Positions 47,386 to 60,295 are shown, counted from the first letter of the stretch. The stretch: 64,000 nucleotides of DNA from Ochotona curzoniae (GCF_017591425.1 NW_024467101.1:10924918-10988917), one strand, 5' to 3'. A program made the numbers and translations. The notes: generated by a model not told the origin, from the sequence alone.

Positions 47386-48329
47386 ATCCACAGTTTTCAT
47401 CGCTACACCACTGCTTTATACTTGGCACAGCAGAGTGCCATAATTCCACTTTTCAAAATCCTAGTGTTCATTTTTGCCCCCATTTTTTCCTTCTATATAA
47501 TTTAGGGGTTCACTTGTCGGGTTCCTTAAAGCCCTCATCTAGGTTTTGAACACTGGCGGGAGGGAAGCTGACATCTCCCGCCTGGTCCCTACTTGCGGCT
47601 CTCCTTCTATTCAGTCTTTCTGTGAAGTCTTTTAATACAGTGTGGTTCTCCTTCACATTTGGCCTCACTGACGATGACCACACGATGCCTTGTTGGGACC
47701 GGCACATCCAAAACCACTTCTTTGATGACAGCTTGAGATGTCTTAACAAACTTTCAATTTCAAATAAAAAGCGATTACTGTTAATAAGAGACTTTACACC
47801 TGTGGAGTTTCAGCAGGTGGATAGCACATCTTGAGTACCAGAGTCGTTTTCTGAATCTCACTGCTGGGATGTAGCAGACGCCCACATCTGTATGAAGTTC
47901 ACTTAAGACGGTGTGAATTCACATCTCAGGATGTAAATGGATAGTAGTCTGTGTGTGTTCTTTTCTTTCTTTCCATCGGAAGACCGCACGTGGGTCCAGA
48001 GGTGGTAAATCCATTCACTCATTTTAGAACACCCAGAACTCGGCCTGCAGACTGATCTTTTCATGGTCCACCTGCATCTTCGTGACGAGCGGCACAGAGC
48101 CCCGTTCTGAGTCCTCTAACCCAGCCTCCTAAGAACGGTTCCTCCTCCTCCCCAGGTCTCAGCCTTCTGGGTCACACGGGGTGTTGCACACTTGTCTTGG
48201 ATGCTGTATGCCATCCCGGGAATTTTTAGCCTAGATTCACAGGGGGCTCCTCACAGGGCTAAATGGAAGCGCCCAGGCCCTGCAAGGAGCCACTTGGGCT
48301 CTTCATACTTGGCCATCTAGTCTTTGTAT
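47386..48329. other. Unassigned intron 1 sequence
   Basis: No repeat recognised over about 0.9 kb. Confidence 0.35.
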
Positions 48330-48661
48330 TTTTTTTTAATTAACTTATTTTTACTTACTTATAAGCGTAACGCAGAAAGTGAGCCTGAGATACAGTGAAG
48401 AGAGGGTACCTCTCCTCCATCTGCTGGTTTGCTTCCCAAATATCTACTAACAGCTGAGGGTGGGCAAAGACAGGAGCTCAAAATTCAACCAGGTCTCCTG
48501 TGCAGTGATAGGGCCCCAAGCACCTGAGCCATCACCTACTGCCTCTCCAGGTGTGCATTAGCAGGAAGCTGGATGGGAAATGGAGCAGGGACTTGAACCC
48601 AGATATGCCAACGTGACATGTGGAAGGATATCTTAACCACTCAGCCACATATCTGCCCCAA
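48330..48661 (-). mobile_element. Older CSINE, reverse
   Basis: T-run, 'catctgctggtttgcttccc', 'gtgcattagcaggaagctgg' and 'aaccactcagccacatatct'. Confidence 0.85.
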
Positions 48662-48685
48662 CCCTAGTTTTTAAAACTATTATAT

Positions 48686-48972
48686 AGATGGGCAATGTGG
48701 CACCTCAGATTAAGCCACTTCCTGGGATGCCCATGTCACATAGCAGAGTGCCTGGGTCACATCCTGGCTACCCAGTTTCCCAGATAGCCTCCTACTAACA
48801 CATATGTTGGAAAGCATCAGGTGACAGACAACTCAAAGGACTGAATTCCTGCCACTTATGTGGGAGACCCAGGTATAGTTCCTGGCTCCTCGTTTCAGCC
48901 TGGTGCAATCCCCTGCTGTGGTGCTCGTATTCTGTGTCATTCTTTGAAATAAATAAATAAATATTTTTTAAA
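48686..48972 (+). mobile_element. Older CSINE
   Basis: 'atgggcaatgtggcacctca', 'gtgcctgggtcacatcctgg' and tail 'gaaataaataaataaatatt'. Starts about 25 bases from the reversed copy to its left. Confidence 0.85.
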
Positions 48973-49208
48973 ATAATTACTATTGTGAAAAATTGCAGGC
49001 ATGCAAAACAGCAGAAGATAGCCAGCAATCCTCCCAAGTCCCATCATGTGGCACCTGATTAGCAGTGTTACCGAGAGTCTAAATCGCTACTTTGATCTAC
49101 TGTCTTTCTGCATTTTTAAAGCAAATCTTAGTACCATCATCTTCCCCTTAATGCTTCAGTTAGGATCTGTAAAAATTATGGACTTGTCCCTCCCATGAAG
49201 ACAACCTA

Positions 49209-49516
49209 TGGGGCCCAGTGTCGGGCACAGCAGGTAAAGCTGCCACCTGCAATACTATGTATATGGATATCAATATGGATGTCAGTGCTAGTCCTGGCTG
49301 CTCCACTTCTGATTCAGCTCCCTGTCAACGTGCCTGAGAAAAGCAGCAGAAAATGGTCCAAATGCTTGGGCCTCTACCACTCAAGTGGGTGATCCAGATG
49401 GAGTTCCCAGCTCCTTGGCTTTGGCCTGAAAGGCTCTGATCACTGTGAACTCCTTGATGAACGAGGGATTTCTCTCTCTCCTCTCTCTCTCTGTTACTCT
49501 TTCAAATAAGTATTTT
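49209..49516 (+). mobile_element. CSINE, near full length
   Basis: 'tggggcccagtgtcgggcac' start, a small expansion at 49,250-49,285 ('atggatatcaatatggatg'), 'tcctggctgctccacttctg', and tail 'tcaaataagtatttt'. Confidence 0.9.
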
Positions 49517-50137
49517 CAAAGTAAACACACTTGTGATTATGAACAAGGGGTTAAGTAGGTCACTCATGGGCTGAGAGGGATCCATGTTATCACTGACAAA
49601 GTTGAAATCACCATATATAACATCCGTCAAAGGAGGAAAGACATGAATATTCTCGAATATGGCCCTGGCAAAGGATCATCACCTTGGTACAATCCCAACA
49701 GCCTTTCTCCTCGGAGATTAAATATGCAATCCAATCCATTAGCTTTTCCATTGCAATTAAAAGGCACTATTAATATTAACAAGTATCAAGTTATGTATCC
49801 ATAGGAACTGTCAAGTCTGCTCATGTTGAGGCTATGCACTTACCCCCTGATGGAGAGAGATGGATTTCAGTTTTGCTTCAGAAAATAAAGTTGCATTTGA
49901 CATTACCAAATGCTATGCAAAAAACCTTAGGGGCCCCTGACAGGCAGCTTTTTCAGTTATAACACTGCCATCACTGTTCACCGTGATCCTGTTATTTAGG
50001 ATGAAACCTGACATCTTGTTCTAAGAAATTGCTCCCCATTAATTATCAAGTCAAAACGTCTGGTGGAATTATGTCACTAGAACACCTCTTGAGATCCCTT
50101 TTGTGGGGTAATCTCTCCCTATCTCTCCCTGTCTTTC
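49517..50137. other. Unassigned intron 1 sequence
   Basis: No repeat recognised. Confidence 0.35.
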
Positions 50138-50443
50138 TCTTTTTTTTTTTCTTTCTTTTTTTTTTTTTTTTTTTTTAAGATTTATGGTTTTGAAAGGCAG
50201 AGTTAAGATTCACTCCCCAAATGTCCACTAGAGCTGGGGTGCCAAAGAGCCAGGAACTTCTTCCAGGTCTTCCACTTGGATGGCAGGGGTCCAAGCACCT
50301 GGGTCATTTTCCATTGCTCTTCCGGCACATCAGCAGAAAGATGGATCAGAAGTGGAGAAGTCAGGACTCAAACCAGCGCTCATGTGAGATCCTAATGCTG
50401 CAGGTGCTGGCTTCACCTGCTTACGCCACAATGCCAGCCACAC
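50138..50443 (-). mobile_element. CSINE, reverse, with long T-rich tail
   Basis: A T-rich run at 50,138-50,176, then 'gattcactccccaaatgtcc', 'ttcttccaggtcttccactt' and the reversed 5' end 'ccacaatgccagccac'. Confidence 0.9.
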
Positions 50444-50631
50444 AGGTAATCTTTACTGAAGGAAGGCGACAAGTGTCCGAAGTGAGTAACTAATGTCTGA
50501 GGCTGACAGTGTTGCTCTCCAGAATCCAAGAACCTAATGCCCTTAGAATGAAATCCACGGAGGGAAAAAAAAAAAAAAGGACAGTCTGATGAAAGTTTAT
50601 GGAAACACACGACATCCGGAACTCAGGGATC

Positions 50632-50760
50632 TCAGTCTAGGCTCAGCTATGCCATTTATTATCCATGTGACCCTGAGCAATGAACTTCCCCCTGAACCTG
50701 AATTTCCTCCTGCTAAAATAGGGATGACAATACTGGAGTCATTTCCAAGAATCTCTAAAG
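50632..50760 (+). mobile_element. MIR element
   Basis: 'ctcagctatgccatttatta', 'catgtgaccctgagcaatga', 'gaatttcctcctgctaaaat' and 'agggatgacaatact' follow the MIR core in order. Confidence 0.8.
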
Positions 50761-52132
50761 AAAAAAGAAAAAAGAAGAAGCCTGCCCTCCGTAAAGGAAA
50801 ATTGCAGATGTTCACAAAGGGCAAAGAGACAGCAAGGGCTCCCAGTCCGGGCAGTGCCAGTGTTGGCTTCAACGATGTTAACAACTCCAGGAGAGGACAG
50901 CCCCATCAAGGGGAACAGAAAATGTGCAAACACAGAAAGACAGGCTGTCACAGAAGTCACCCAGTGTCATAACGCCACCCTACAGAGAGACGATGACCCA
51001 ATCCCCAGCTGTGCGTGCACTCTCGGGAGTGGGCACCTACAACTTCTCGGATTTTCCATAAGCATCTTAAGACAGATATGACAGACTTATAGAAAGAGTT
51101 ATCCAGGTAGGTGGAGCTAGCCATATGAGCTTTTGTGATAAGAGACAGTTACCCAGGACTGTGATGATATCTAGTTTCCAACCTGAAAGACCTGCCAGCT
51201 GAACCCTGGACCACAGGAAAGGCATAAGCCTCAAGGGAGAGAGCCACAGTTTCCCAGACAGACAGGCTGCTTTTTTATTAGATTTCTACATACTGCAAAG
51301 TGTAACTGCAAGAGCTAAAATGTGAATACACGTAAACTATAAAGCTCTAGATGCATGTGTGTTTAAAAAAAAAAACTTGAGGTTTTAATCTAAGGCACAA
51401 ACATACAATAACTCCTCAGGTCAGCCAACAAGTACACACCGGGATCTAACTGACACAGCCAGCGAGACAGTCTCTATCATCATCTGTCTTCATGTGGACC
51501 CAATGGACAGCTGGGTCCTCGAGCACGAGTTTCTTAAAAGGACAAGAGAGGAGGGCTTAAAAGGTTCAAGCCGCCAAGGTGCTCTGAACAAAGTCTTTTT
51601 GTGTGTGTCTGTTCCACCAGCGTTTGTGCTGGCCCAGACAGTCGTGGGGTAACCCGTAACCCACAACGCCTCACTGAAAACTCTGCAGTCTCCTAGGATG
51701 GCATTTTCTGGCAAGGAATGCTGTTCTTACTGAGTAGCCTGGATTTGTTAGATAATCTGAATCATCTCTTCAGCGGCAAGCAGGGTCACTTGCTTACAGA
51801 TCGGAAATACAGACACACTAGCTGCTATTACACATGCGATTTAAAAAAAAAAAATCGACCAAATGTTAAAGCCTAAAAAGGCCCCATCCACATAAACTCT
51901 CATAGTTTTACTTGGGGGGAGGGGAAGGGAGGGAAGGAAGACAGCCAAAAATCTTAAACATAATTTTCTTTTAATTCATTATTCAAAAATTGCTACTGTG
52001 CACAAGTAACTTTTCCCTTCTATATTAAATCTAGTTGGGCTGCTTTGCGTAATCAACTTCCTCTACGTCCGCTGGAAACAAAAACACAAACAGTGGCTCC
52101 TCCAGCACCGCACGCAAAAGACAGTACAGGTG
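50761..52132. other. Unassigned intron 1 sequence
   Basis: Purine-rich at 50,757-50,785; A-runs at 51,365 and 51,843; G/A-rich at 51,914-51,942. No transposon recognised. Confidence 0.35.
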
Positions 52133-52425
52133 CAGGCATGAGGCCTAGCAGCTGAGGCATCCATGGGCCGCTTCAGGCGCCTCGGTTAGATCCACACCTG
52201 CGGTTCCCTGACTCCAGCCTGCTGCTAACGCACACCCTGGGAGGCGGTAAGGGGGGGTGCCTGCCACTCACACAGGAGAACTAGCTTGAGCTCCTGTCTC
52301 CTGGCTTTGGCCAGGTCCATCCCTGGTCACTGCAGGCAGATGAAGGGTGAATCAGCAGATGGACATTGTGTCTCTCTGTCTCTCTGACTCTCTCTCTACC
52401 TCTCAAATAAATAGTGTTTTTTTTT
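52133..52425 (+). mobile_element. Older CSINE
   Basis: 'aggcatgaggcctagcagct', 'ctgggaggcggtaag', 'gggtgaatcagcagatggac' and CT-rich end with 'tcaaataaatagtg'. Confidence 0.8.
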
Positions 52426-52619
52426 TAAAGTTTCACAGAAACTTTACACTTTATCCTATGCCCAAGTATTGTGATAACAAAGTATTCAGCCCAACTCCTT
52501 TCCCAGTTAGTGTATTGTATCACAAGACAAGACAGCAAACTTGGTTCAAAAGAATAGGGATTAAAGACCTTTATAAGGTTCACTGTCCTGATCTTTTACA
52601 CTGGGCTCACTTTTGCTTT

Positions 52620-52963
52620 TCAATGTTAATTGATTCATTTGTTCATTTTGATCTACTCAAAAGGCAGAGTGACAGAGATGGACGGACTCACGGATTAGTA
52701 TCTTCCATCCACTGGTTCACTCCTCAAATGCCCACAGCAGCCGCTGCTGGGCTAAGCAGAAGCCAGGGGCCCGGAAGTCCATCCACGTCTCCCAGACCGA
52801 CGGCAGGGACCCAGTTTCTCATGCCATCACTTCCTGCTCCCAACATGCACTAGTAGGAAGCTGAATCAGAAGTCCTGAGGAGCTGGAACTCAAACCCACA
52901 CTCCAGTGGGAAGCCAGGCATCCCAAGCAGCTGCTTAACTTACTGAGCCATAATAGCGGCCCA
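52620..52963 (-). mobile_element. Older CSINE, reverse
   Basis: 'tccactggttcactcctcaa', 'caacatgcactagtaggaag' and the reversed 5' end 'agccataatagcggccc'. Confidence 0.88.
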
Positions 52964-52986
52964 GGTGCACTTTAGATAGAGTAGGA

Positions 52987-53232
52987 TGGTGGACATTTGG
53001 CCTAGCAATTAAAACGCCAGCTGAGACACCCACATGCCATAGGTAAGCAGCCACATCCCTACCTGGTTCGAGCTCCCAACCCTGAGCTGCTGCTGACCGT
53101 GGGAGGTAGGGATAATGGGGCCAGGGATTTGGTTCCTGCCACCCCAGTAAGAAAGCTGGATGGAGTTCACAGCTCCCAGCTTCGGCCCCATCTGTCTACC
53201 TCTGTCTCTTTCAAATGAATAAATTCTGAAAA
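52987..53232 (+). mobile_element. Older CSINE
   Basis: 'tggtggacatttggcctagc', 'acacccacatgccatagg' and 'tctttcaaatgaataaattc'. Starts about 24 bases from the reversed copy to its left. Confidence 0.8.
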
Positions 53233-53804
53233 GCCATCTGAAAAGGAGTACAAACCCTATCACCATGCTGAATACTTCCATATCTTCTAAAAAGATTTAG
53301 CCAAAATACCATCACAATCTTAGACATTTACAAAGCAAAATGAAAGTCTGCAGGATTCAACAGCTGTGCAAATGCCATTCTGTGGAACTCTGAGGTTATT
53401 TTCCAATCAAACCCTCAAAGCAGATGCAGAAAATTCGGAAGAAACAACCACAACACGTAAGCAGACATATTATCTAGACACGATCATCAAAATCAACAGA
53501 CTGACTTCATCACACGAGATACAAAAACAATGTCATATTACTCAAACATAGGAACCCTGCAGTGTTCCACAGCCAATGGGATTTTCATGTATTCAACAGA
53601 GAACACACACACACACACAGAACCTAGAATCATTTTCAGCATAATCGAAGCTCAGCTGCTTCTAAAATCATTCTAGACGCTCATTCTCTCTGAAGTATAC
53701 AGTGCCTAGCATTCAGCACACTGTAACAGACCTGTACCTTACAACCAAGTTTCCAACTCTGACAGATGCAAATATTCATTCCCTGATATATAAATACATT
53801 GTAT
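53233..53804. other. Unassigned intron 1 sequence
   Basis: Short CA repeat at 53,604-53,619. No transposon recognised. Confidence 0.35.
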
Positions 53805-54055
53805 TTTTACTCATTTGCATGTATGAATTATATATTGGAGTTACAGACAGCTCCCGTGGCTGGTTCACTCCCCAGACACCTGCAGCCAGCCAGGACATGG
53901 GAACTCAATCCAGGTCTCCCACAGGAGTAGCAGGGACCCAAACCCATGGACCCTCACCACTCCCAGAATACTCATTTGTGGAAAGCTGGAATACAGAATG
54001 GAGTCAGGACTTAAAGCCGGGACTTGGCAGTGTCTTAATCACTGCCCACCTTTAC
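53805..54055 (-). mobile_element. CSINE, reverse, shortened
   Basis: 'ggctggttcactccccagac', 'tccaggtctcccacaggagt' and 'aggacttaaagccgggact'. The purine block is mostly lost. Confidence 0.8.
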
Positions 54056-54866
54056 GAATTCTCAATCATTCAAACACCCTAACCCACTCCCCACCCCCAA
54101 AAAAATATCCTCTCAATGGAAGCCCAAAGTTTGGTAAAGGATGCTTTATTTACTAGTCTTACCATAACCGAATCAGTGATGATCCTCTCACTGCTATCTT
54201 TCCGTCCTTCATACTTAAGCTAGTTCATCCTCACAGGCAGATGTAGGAAGATGATCCAACATGTGCAGACTTCAGCAATGGAGTGAGGAAAGGCAGGACA
54301 GCGCGGGCTGGGGAAGCTGCTTTCACAGGTCTCAAGTTCTGCCACAGTTGGGAGGGACTGAGCCCATGGTGCAAGAGGACCACAAAGGGAAAGGAAGAGA
54401 CAGGGTGTGCGGGGTGTATGACGAGACAGCTTTTCCCGTGCCACGCGGTTCCCGGAGGTGCTCCCCAGGGACTCCTGCCTGTGCGTCAGGGGTGGAAAGC
54501 ACCCGCCAAAGGCACGAGGGGGCTGGACCCCCCTCCAGGATCCTCTCAAACGGGAGGGGGTCCAGCCCCACGTTACTAAGAAGCAGTCTGTTCATGTTGC
54601 AGGAAGGCCAGGATGAATCACCTCCTGCTTTTACACTACAGTTCTGGTTCATTCAAATGAGACGGAAATCTGCCTCAGTGCCTGCTTCCATGCGTTCATA
54701 GTGCCCCATGAACACTCGTGGGCTGCCCCTACTGTGCAATGACAGACAAGGATTGGAGGAGAGGCAGGGAAAGAAGGGTAGAGGGGAAGCGGAAGGCAAA
54801 GAAAAGGAACTATACAAAGTATTATGTACAGAAAGTTCTAGATGCACACTTCACTAACGTTAAAGG
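54056..54866. other. Repeat-free intron 1 stretch
   Basis: GC-richer than its neighbours, with CpGs at 54,295-54,570 and long open frames on both strands but no recognised domain. Confidence 0.35.
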
Positions 54867-54879
54867 AAGAAAACTGAGA

Positions 54880-55211
54880 CAGGCCTAGTAGCTAACTCCT
54901 CACCTTGCATGTGCTGGGATCCCATAGAGGCGCTGGTTTGTACCCTAGCTGCTCCACTTCCCACCCAGCTCCCTGCTTGTGGCCTGGGAAAGCAGTTGAG
55001 GACGGGCCAAAGTCTCAAGCCCCTGCACCTGCGTGGGAGACCCAGAAGAGGCTTCTGGCTCCTGGCTTCAGACTGGCTCAGCTCCAAACCACTGCAGCCA
55101 GTTGGGGAGTGAACCAGCAGACAGAAGATCTTTGTCTCTCCTTCACTCTGTATATCTGCCTTTCCAATTTAAAAAAAAAAAAAGAAAATGAAATAAATCT
55201 TTAAAAAGGAA
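54880..55211 (+). mobile_element. CSINE with 13-base target duplication
   Basis: 'aagaaaactgaga' occurs at 54,867-54,879 and 55,212-55,224. The element runs from 'caggcctagtagctaactcc' to an A-rich tail with 'aataaatcttt'. Confidence 0.95.
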
Positions 55212-55224
55212 AAGAAAACTGAGA

Positions 55225-55941
55225 TAAAAATCTTCCAGATTCACCTGCTTATGGATCTTGGGGGGGGGGGCATCAACACTTGGCTCTTCTCTGCACTGAC
55301 CAACACCCCGTTTCCCATGCCTCCTGTGTCCCAAGCTTGCTGAGGGGCACCCTGCAGCACTTGCCTCCTGCCTGCCACTGCTGCGTGCTTCTGGAAAGGG
55401 CACCTGCATCTCACACCATACGGAACCCCAGCCACAAAACTCTCTGGTGTGAACTAATGACGACCCAAGTCTTCCATCGTTTCTTCCGCCTTCTTCTCTG
55501 GAGTGATCCATGTGTGAGGAGGTGTTAATAGGGAGAAGAAAAAAAAAAAAACACAGCTCCTGAGGCAGAGACTGCTTTAATTGGGACATCGTACGACTGT
55601 CAGCAATGAATCCGTATAATATTGTACAAGGTGGGAAATGGAACACAGGGAATGCGACTGATTTACTGAGACCCCCTGGCAAAGCTACTGCCAGTGGACT
55701 CAGCTCTGTGCCTTGCATCCTGACCTAGAACTTTCTTCCTACAACAAGACAGGTAGTAAGTAGGCAGAAGGAAGTAAGGGGCCAGCACTGACTGGTGGCT
55801 TTGAAGTCACTATGGATGGAGTTCTGGACTGCCTCCATGCAGGCAATCACTTCTTCCTGCTCCTGATACCTTGTGAGAAGGTAATGGGGGCAGCAAGCAT
55901 GCAGTAGGCCCAAGGTCAAGGCAAAGCAGACCTTTATGGGG
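55225..55941. other. Unassigned intron 1 sequence
   Basis: G10 run at 55,261-55,270 and A-run at 55,540-55,551. No transposon recognised. Confidence 0.35.
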
Positions 55942-56274
55942 CCAGGAGCAATGAATGGCCCGGTGGCTAAATCCTCTCGCCTTGCATATGCCAAGATCCC
56001 ACGATAGGCACTCGTTTGTGTCCGGACTGCTCCACTTCCCATCCATTCCCTGCTTGAAGCCTGGAAAAGCAGTTGAGGATGGGCCAAAGCCTCAGGACTC
56101 TGCACCCACGTGGGAGACCCAGAAGAACCTCCTGGCTCTTGGCTTTGGACCGGCTCAGTTCCAGCCGACTTGGGGAGCCACTTGGGGAGCACAACAGCCA
56201 ACAAAAGATGTTTTCTGTCTCTCCTCTCTGTAAATCTGTCTTTCCAATAAAAATAAATCAAGAAAAAAAAAAAA
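55942..56274 (+). mobile_element. CSINE, near full length
   Basis: 'aatggcccggtggctaaatc', 'ctcgccttgcatatgccaag', and a local duplication 'acttggggagccacttgggg' at 56,168. A-tail at 56,262. Confidence 0.92.
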
Positions 56275-58309
56275 GACTGACCTTTCCCAACCACTTAACA
56301 TAAGGTACCACTGTCTTCTGGTCTCTTGTACGCCATTCCTGCCATGCCCTATGTATAAAGTATCAGAATACACTTGGGCTCCCGCTCCAACTCAGCTAAT
56401 CCCAAAGGAAGATGCCCAGACCGAGCAGCAGCATTTGCAGGATGTATGAAGAGCCCAGTTGTGATGTCTACCTTTCAGACCCACAGTGCAACCACAAAGG
56501 GTCCAGGGGTTCCGACATTCTGATCAGGGATCCCAACAGAAGGGGAAGAATGGAAGAATGGAGCGGCGACAGGTCTGGGACACCTGCTCCCCCAACCCCC
56601 ACCAGCATGCAAAGGACTGAGGTGTGCTAGAGATCCCCACGTAGCAGAGGGAAAGACGTCAAGCTCATCATCTCCATCTCCCCGTTGCCGATGTCCCAGG
56701 AATTATAAGGAGAGGTGAAGAGCATCAAGCGTGTGAAATGTACCTTCGCCTCTAGCAGCCTAATGAGGCTGTTATCAAGAGAAAGTGAAATTTTTTTTAG
56801 GACAAAGAAAACCAAAAAATAATAATAACACTGTGTCTTCCTTTCACTTTTTTTCCAAGAAATGGGACTTTCAGGCAGTTGAGGGCAGGTGGGGTTGGGA
56901 GGCAGCTCCCCTGTTTGGGGAGTCAGGAGTGAGCAAGCGCACTGTGTGGTTTCTCAGGACCACCACGAGCAAGGCTGCATTTCCTGTGTTAAACACAGCA
57001 GAGGTAAAACCCTGACACTCCCATGGGAACCCAAGGAGCCCGCTGCTGATTTACGCAGTCATAATTACCATCTTCGCACATCCCACCACTACCCCCCAGA
57101 GGAGTCGCAGGCTCCGAGTAGGTCTCTGAGGACAGTCCCCGGCAGCTGACAGGGACAGGCTGCCAGATGACCTTCCCCCAAAAGACAGAGGCACGTTGGC
57201 AGCCTTGCTCATTCCCAGCCATTCGTCTGGGGAGGTGGCCAGCCAAGCAAGGTGGGAAGAACCAGGGCCGGACTAAGAAGGGAAGAACTGGGGGACACCC
57301 AGCCTTGGGTTCTCCCTTCAAATGGGCAGAAGGCCCTGCTTTTCCTATAACCAGGGACCTGTTCTCCTCACCCTCCAGGACCAGCGAGGGGGGCCCCCAG
57401 AGAGCCAGTTTTTGCCAACTGCCAGCAGAGCCTAAGCTCTCAGTAAAGGACACTTAGTACATGACCACTCCGTGGGCGTGCAGCTCCTCCTTCTGTTGCC
57501 AGGGCTTTGGGGGACGCAGGCAGCCAGGCTCTCCACTATTGTGCCCCTGTCTCTTCTCTGGCCTCCTCCCACCGACTCTAAAAGCCCTGCTCTGCTCTGG
57601 CTGCCCTATGCCTCCACACTTTGTAGCCATACATCTCTCCACCCACTTCTCATCTTAATAGATGTTTGGCAAAAGCCAACTTCAGTGTCCTGGGGAAGCA
57701 TTTCAAGAGGCTGCCTCTAAGAAGAGACTACATAAAAGCAGGGACTGCCTGTACCTCCGAAAGATCTAAGAAAACTCTTCCCAATTCGATGCATTTCACA
57801 ACCCTTGACTGGGGCCCATTCTGGGTCCAATGTTGATTGCACTGGAACATCTATTTCTAAGAACTGGCGAAGACACGTGGCACTTGCATTTCCAAACCAC
57901 TGGCACAGCTTCGCTTGGACTGAAAACAGACAACGCACTGAGAGGCCAGAACAAGTGACATTTGGAATCTGCACTCAAATGAAAAAGAACAGGATCGTTT
58001 TATCTATATGAATACTCCTATCAGCATACGAGGCATACTGTCTTCCGGAAGGCTCTTCTGTTCATGTGGGCTCTGCAATTCACCCCACAACCCAAACACA
58101 GGGATCTTTCAAACACTTGGCAACTCGCTTGCTGGTAGGAATGGAGAAATTAGAGAATAAATTCCATATCCATAGGAGAAGCAAATTGCATTGCTTTTCA
58201 AGACTGGTTCTATCCGACAGCATTACAAACAGAAAGAGGTGAACTACCCTGACACCCCATATCCAGTGTCTGTACTGTTCTTCCCAGGAAACCGTGACAA
58301 AACACTTAG
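56275..58309. other. Repeat-free intron 1 stretch (about 2 kb)
   Basis: No transposon recognised. Includes 'gatttacgcagtcataatta' (57,048), which holds a homeodomain-like TAATTA. Confidence 0.4.
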
Positions 58310-58548
58310 CAAGGGGCATTGCGTTGGTTATGCCCACGTTACACACCAAAGTGCCCAGGTTTCATGTCTAGCTCCTGACCCCAGCTTCCTATTAACACAG
58401 AGACCTTGGACAGCATGGAGGATGGTTCAAGTAATTAGGTGCCTGCCGTTCCTGTGGGAGACCAGGCATCCTCTGGGGAACGAACCAGCATATGGGATTG
58501 CTAGCCATCTGTCTCTCAAATGCACATGATTTTTAATAAATAAAAACT
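58310..58548 (+). mobile_element. Older CSINE, degraded
   Basis: 'tatgcccacgttacacacca', 'atggaggatggttcaagtaa' and tail 'tttttaataaataaaaact'. Confidence 0.75.
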
Positions 58549-58904
58549 CAGTAAACATCAGGTGTTCTATGAATGCAGAATAATAAAAGTAACACAAACA
58601 CTACCTATGGTTGGTTAAACAGAAGCCTCAAGCCAAAGCACTTTAAAAGCAAACATCTTTCGTGGCTCTACTCGGAGCGCACTAGACTGTAGGTTCCTGG
58701 AGATGGCTTAGGGAAAGGTTCTCGAAGCATCCCGGGGCATCACTGTGCCCACCCGCAACTAGGCACTCAGCCAGTATAAGAAGTGGCATCAGAGCCACTC
58801 CTAATAAGTTACAAAATATTTTCAAAATTGTTCTTTGCAGATCTTCCTGTCGCTGTGTAGGGATGCTGTGAAAGGACAAGTTTTGCAACAGATACTCCAG
58901 GGAC

Positions 58905-59183
58905 AGACACACTGGCTGATGCTCGGGCTACCCACAGCCATGACAGAGTGTCTGGGCTAAGTCGTGGCTGCTCCATTTTCAATTCAGCATCCTGTTCATG
59001 AGCCCGAGAGGCCACAAGTAACTTTACCAGCCCCTGCCAGGTGTGATCAGGAGTTCCTGGCCTCGGCCTAGCCCAGCTATGCTTGTCATGGGCACTAGGA
59101 GAGTGAATCAATGAACAGGAGAACCCTTCCTCGTGCTGTTGCTCTCTATCATGGTGATTAAAAAAAAAAAAAAAAAAAAAAAA
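58905..59183 (+). mobile_element. Older CSINE with A-run tail
   Basis: 'gtcgtggctgctccattttc', 'tcaattcagcatcctgttca' and 'gagtgaatcaatgaacagg', ending in about 24 A at 59,160-59,183. Confidence 0.8.
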
Positions 59184-60295
59184 CCTTTTACTTTTATTAA
59201 CGTCCAATACACAGACATGAAGCTCCAGGCTAAACAGTCAAGTTCACATCAGTCCTTCTCTCTCACTCTGGCTTCAAGCCAATTAAATTTCATTCCACTT
59301 GAAAGAGCAACGGGGCTGAAGGTAAAAATGGTCTTAACCCTCTTCAGGGATCAGCCCCACATGGGGATCCACCTGCACCTCAGATCCTATTTTAATAGAG
59401 GGGTTTCTGTTCTCCCATGCCATAACAGCAGACATGCAGGTCCCAGTGCACCTGTTTTAGTTGGGCCTGAAGCTCAACAAATGCTCCAGTAGACCACAGC
59501 AGCTATATAATTTGAACAAACAGTCAGCTTTCCCAGGATTGACACTGGTTGGTTCACTAATTGAATAACGTGTCAACATAACCAAATGTTTGCCTCCTGC
59601 CGTCTCAGGGAGGCAAAGTCTTCCCCTGGGCAGAATGTTCCATTTTCCCAGGTTCTCCCACAATTGGCAGGGGACTGCCAACCCTGCGTGTCCTTTACAT
59701 TAGCCCTGTACAGTTTTCCTTCAGTGGCCTTTCTGTGGAACCCTGGGAAAGGAAAGGCCACCCGTCACTGCCACGAGGAAGCTCAAAAAATAAAATCTCA
59801 ATGTCAAGTTCAAGTGCCTGTTTCCCACTCACACACTGAGAAGCACTGAGCTCGGCACGTTTCTCAGGAATAGCAGAGACAGGTGACTGCATAGCTCACG
59901 TTAAGCTGACGAGCAAACAGAAGTCCCATTACCAACCACTGCACCTGTGCTCTTCGCCAAGAGACTCAAGTCACACTGGCCCTTGAGTCACTGCACGGAG
60001 GCTTCTCTGCCCAGAATGAAATGTCGTATGGGATCCAGAGCTCCAGCAACTAACTGCCTTGCTCCCAGCTCAGTCAGGGGCGCCAACTGCCAACTACTGG
60101 GAGAGGGGGGAAAAAGTCCGGCAAAATGCTTTCACCTAACTGGGTGTGAACCCAGCCCCAGGGGTGACTGTCATTATGTAAATGGCTTTGTCACAGAGCT
60201 AAAGCCAGAGCCATTGAGAGAAAGCCCTGCAGGAGTCTGCAGTAGCCTAATACAAGACCCTGATGTGGTGGGGGGGGGGAGTGGACAGCAACCAG
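59184..60295. other. Unassigned intron 1 sequence
   Basis: No transposon recognised. The open frame crossing 59,947-60,699 lacks any domain. Confidence 0.35.

Noticed and set aside
55143..56294. Two 190-residue frames on the minus strand
   Set aside because: Both are largely reversed CSINE sequence plus flank.
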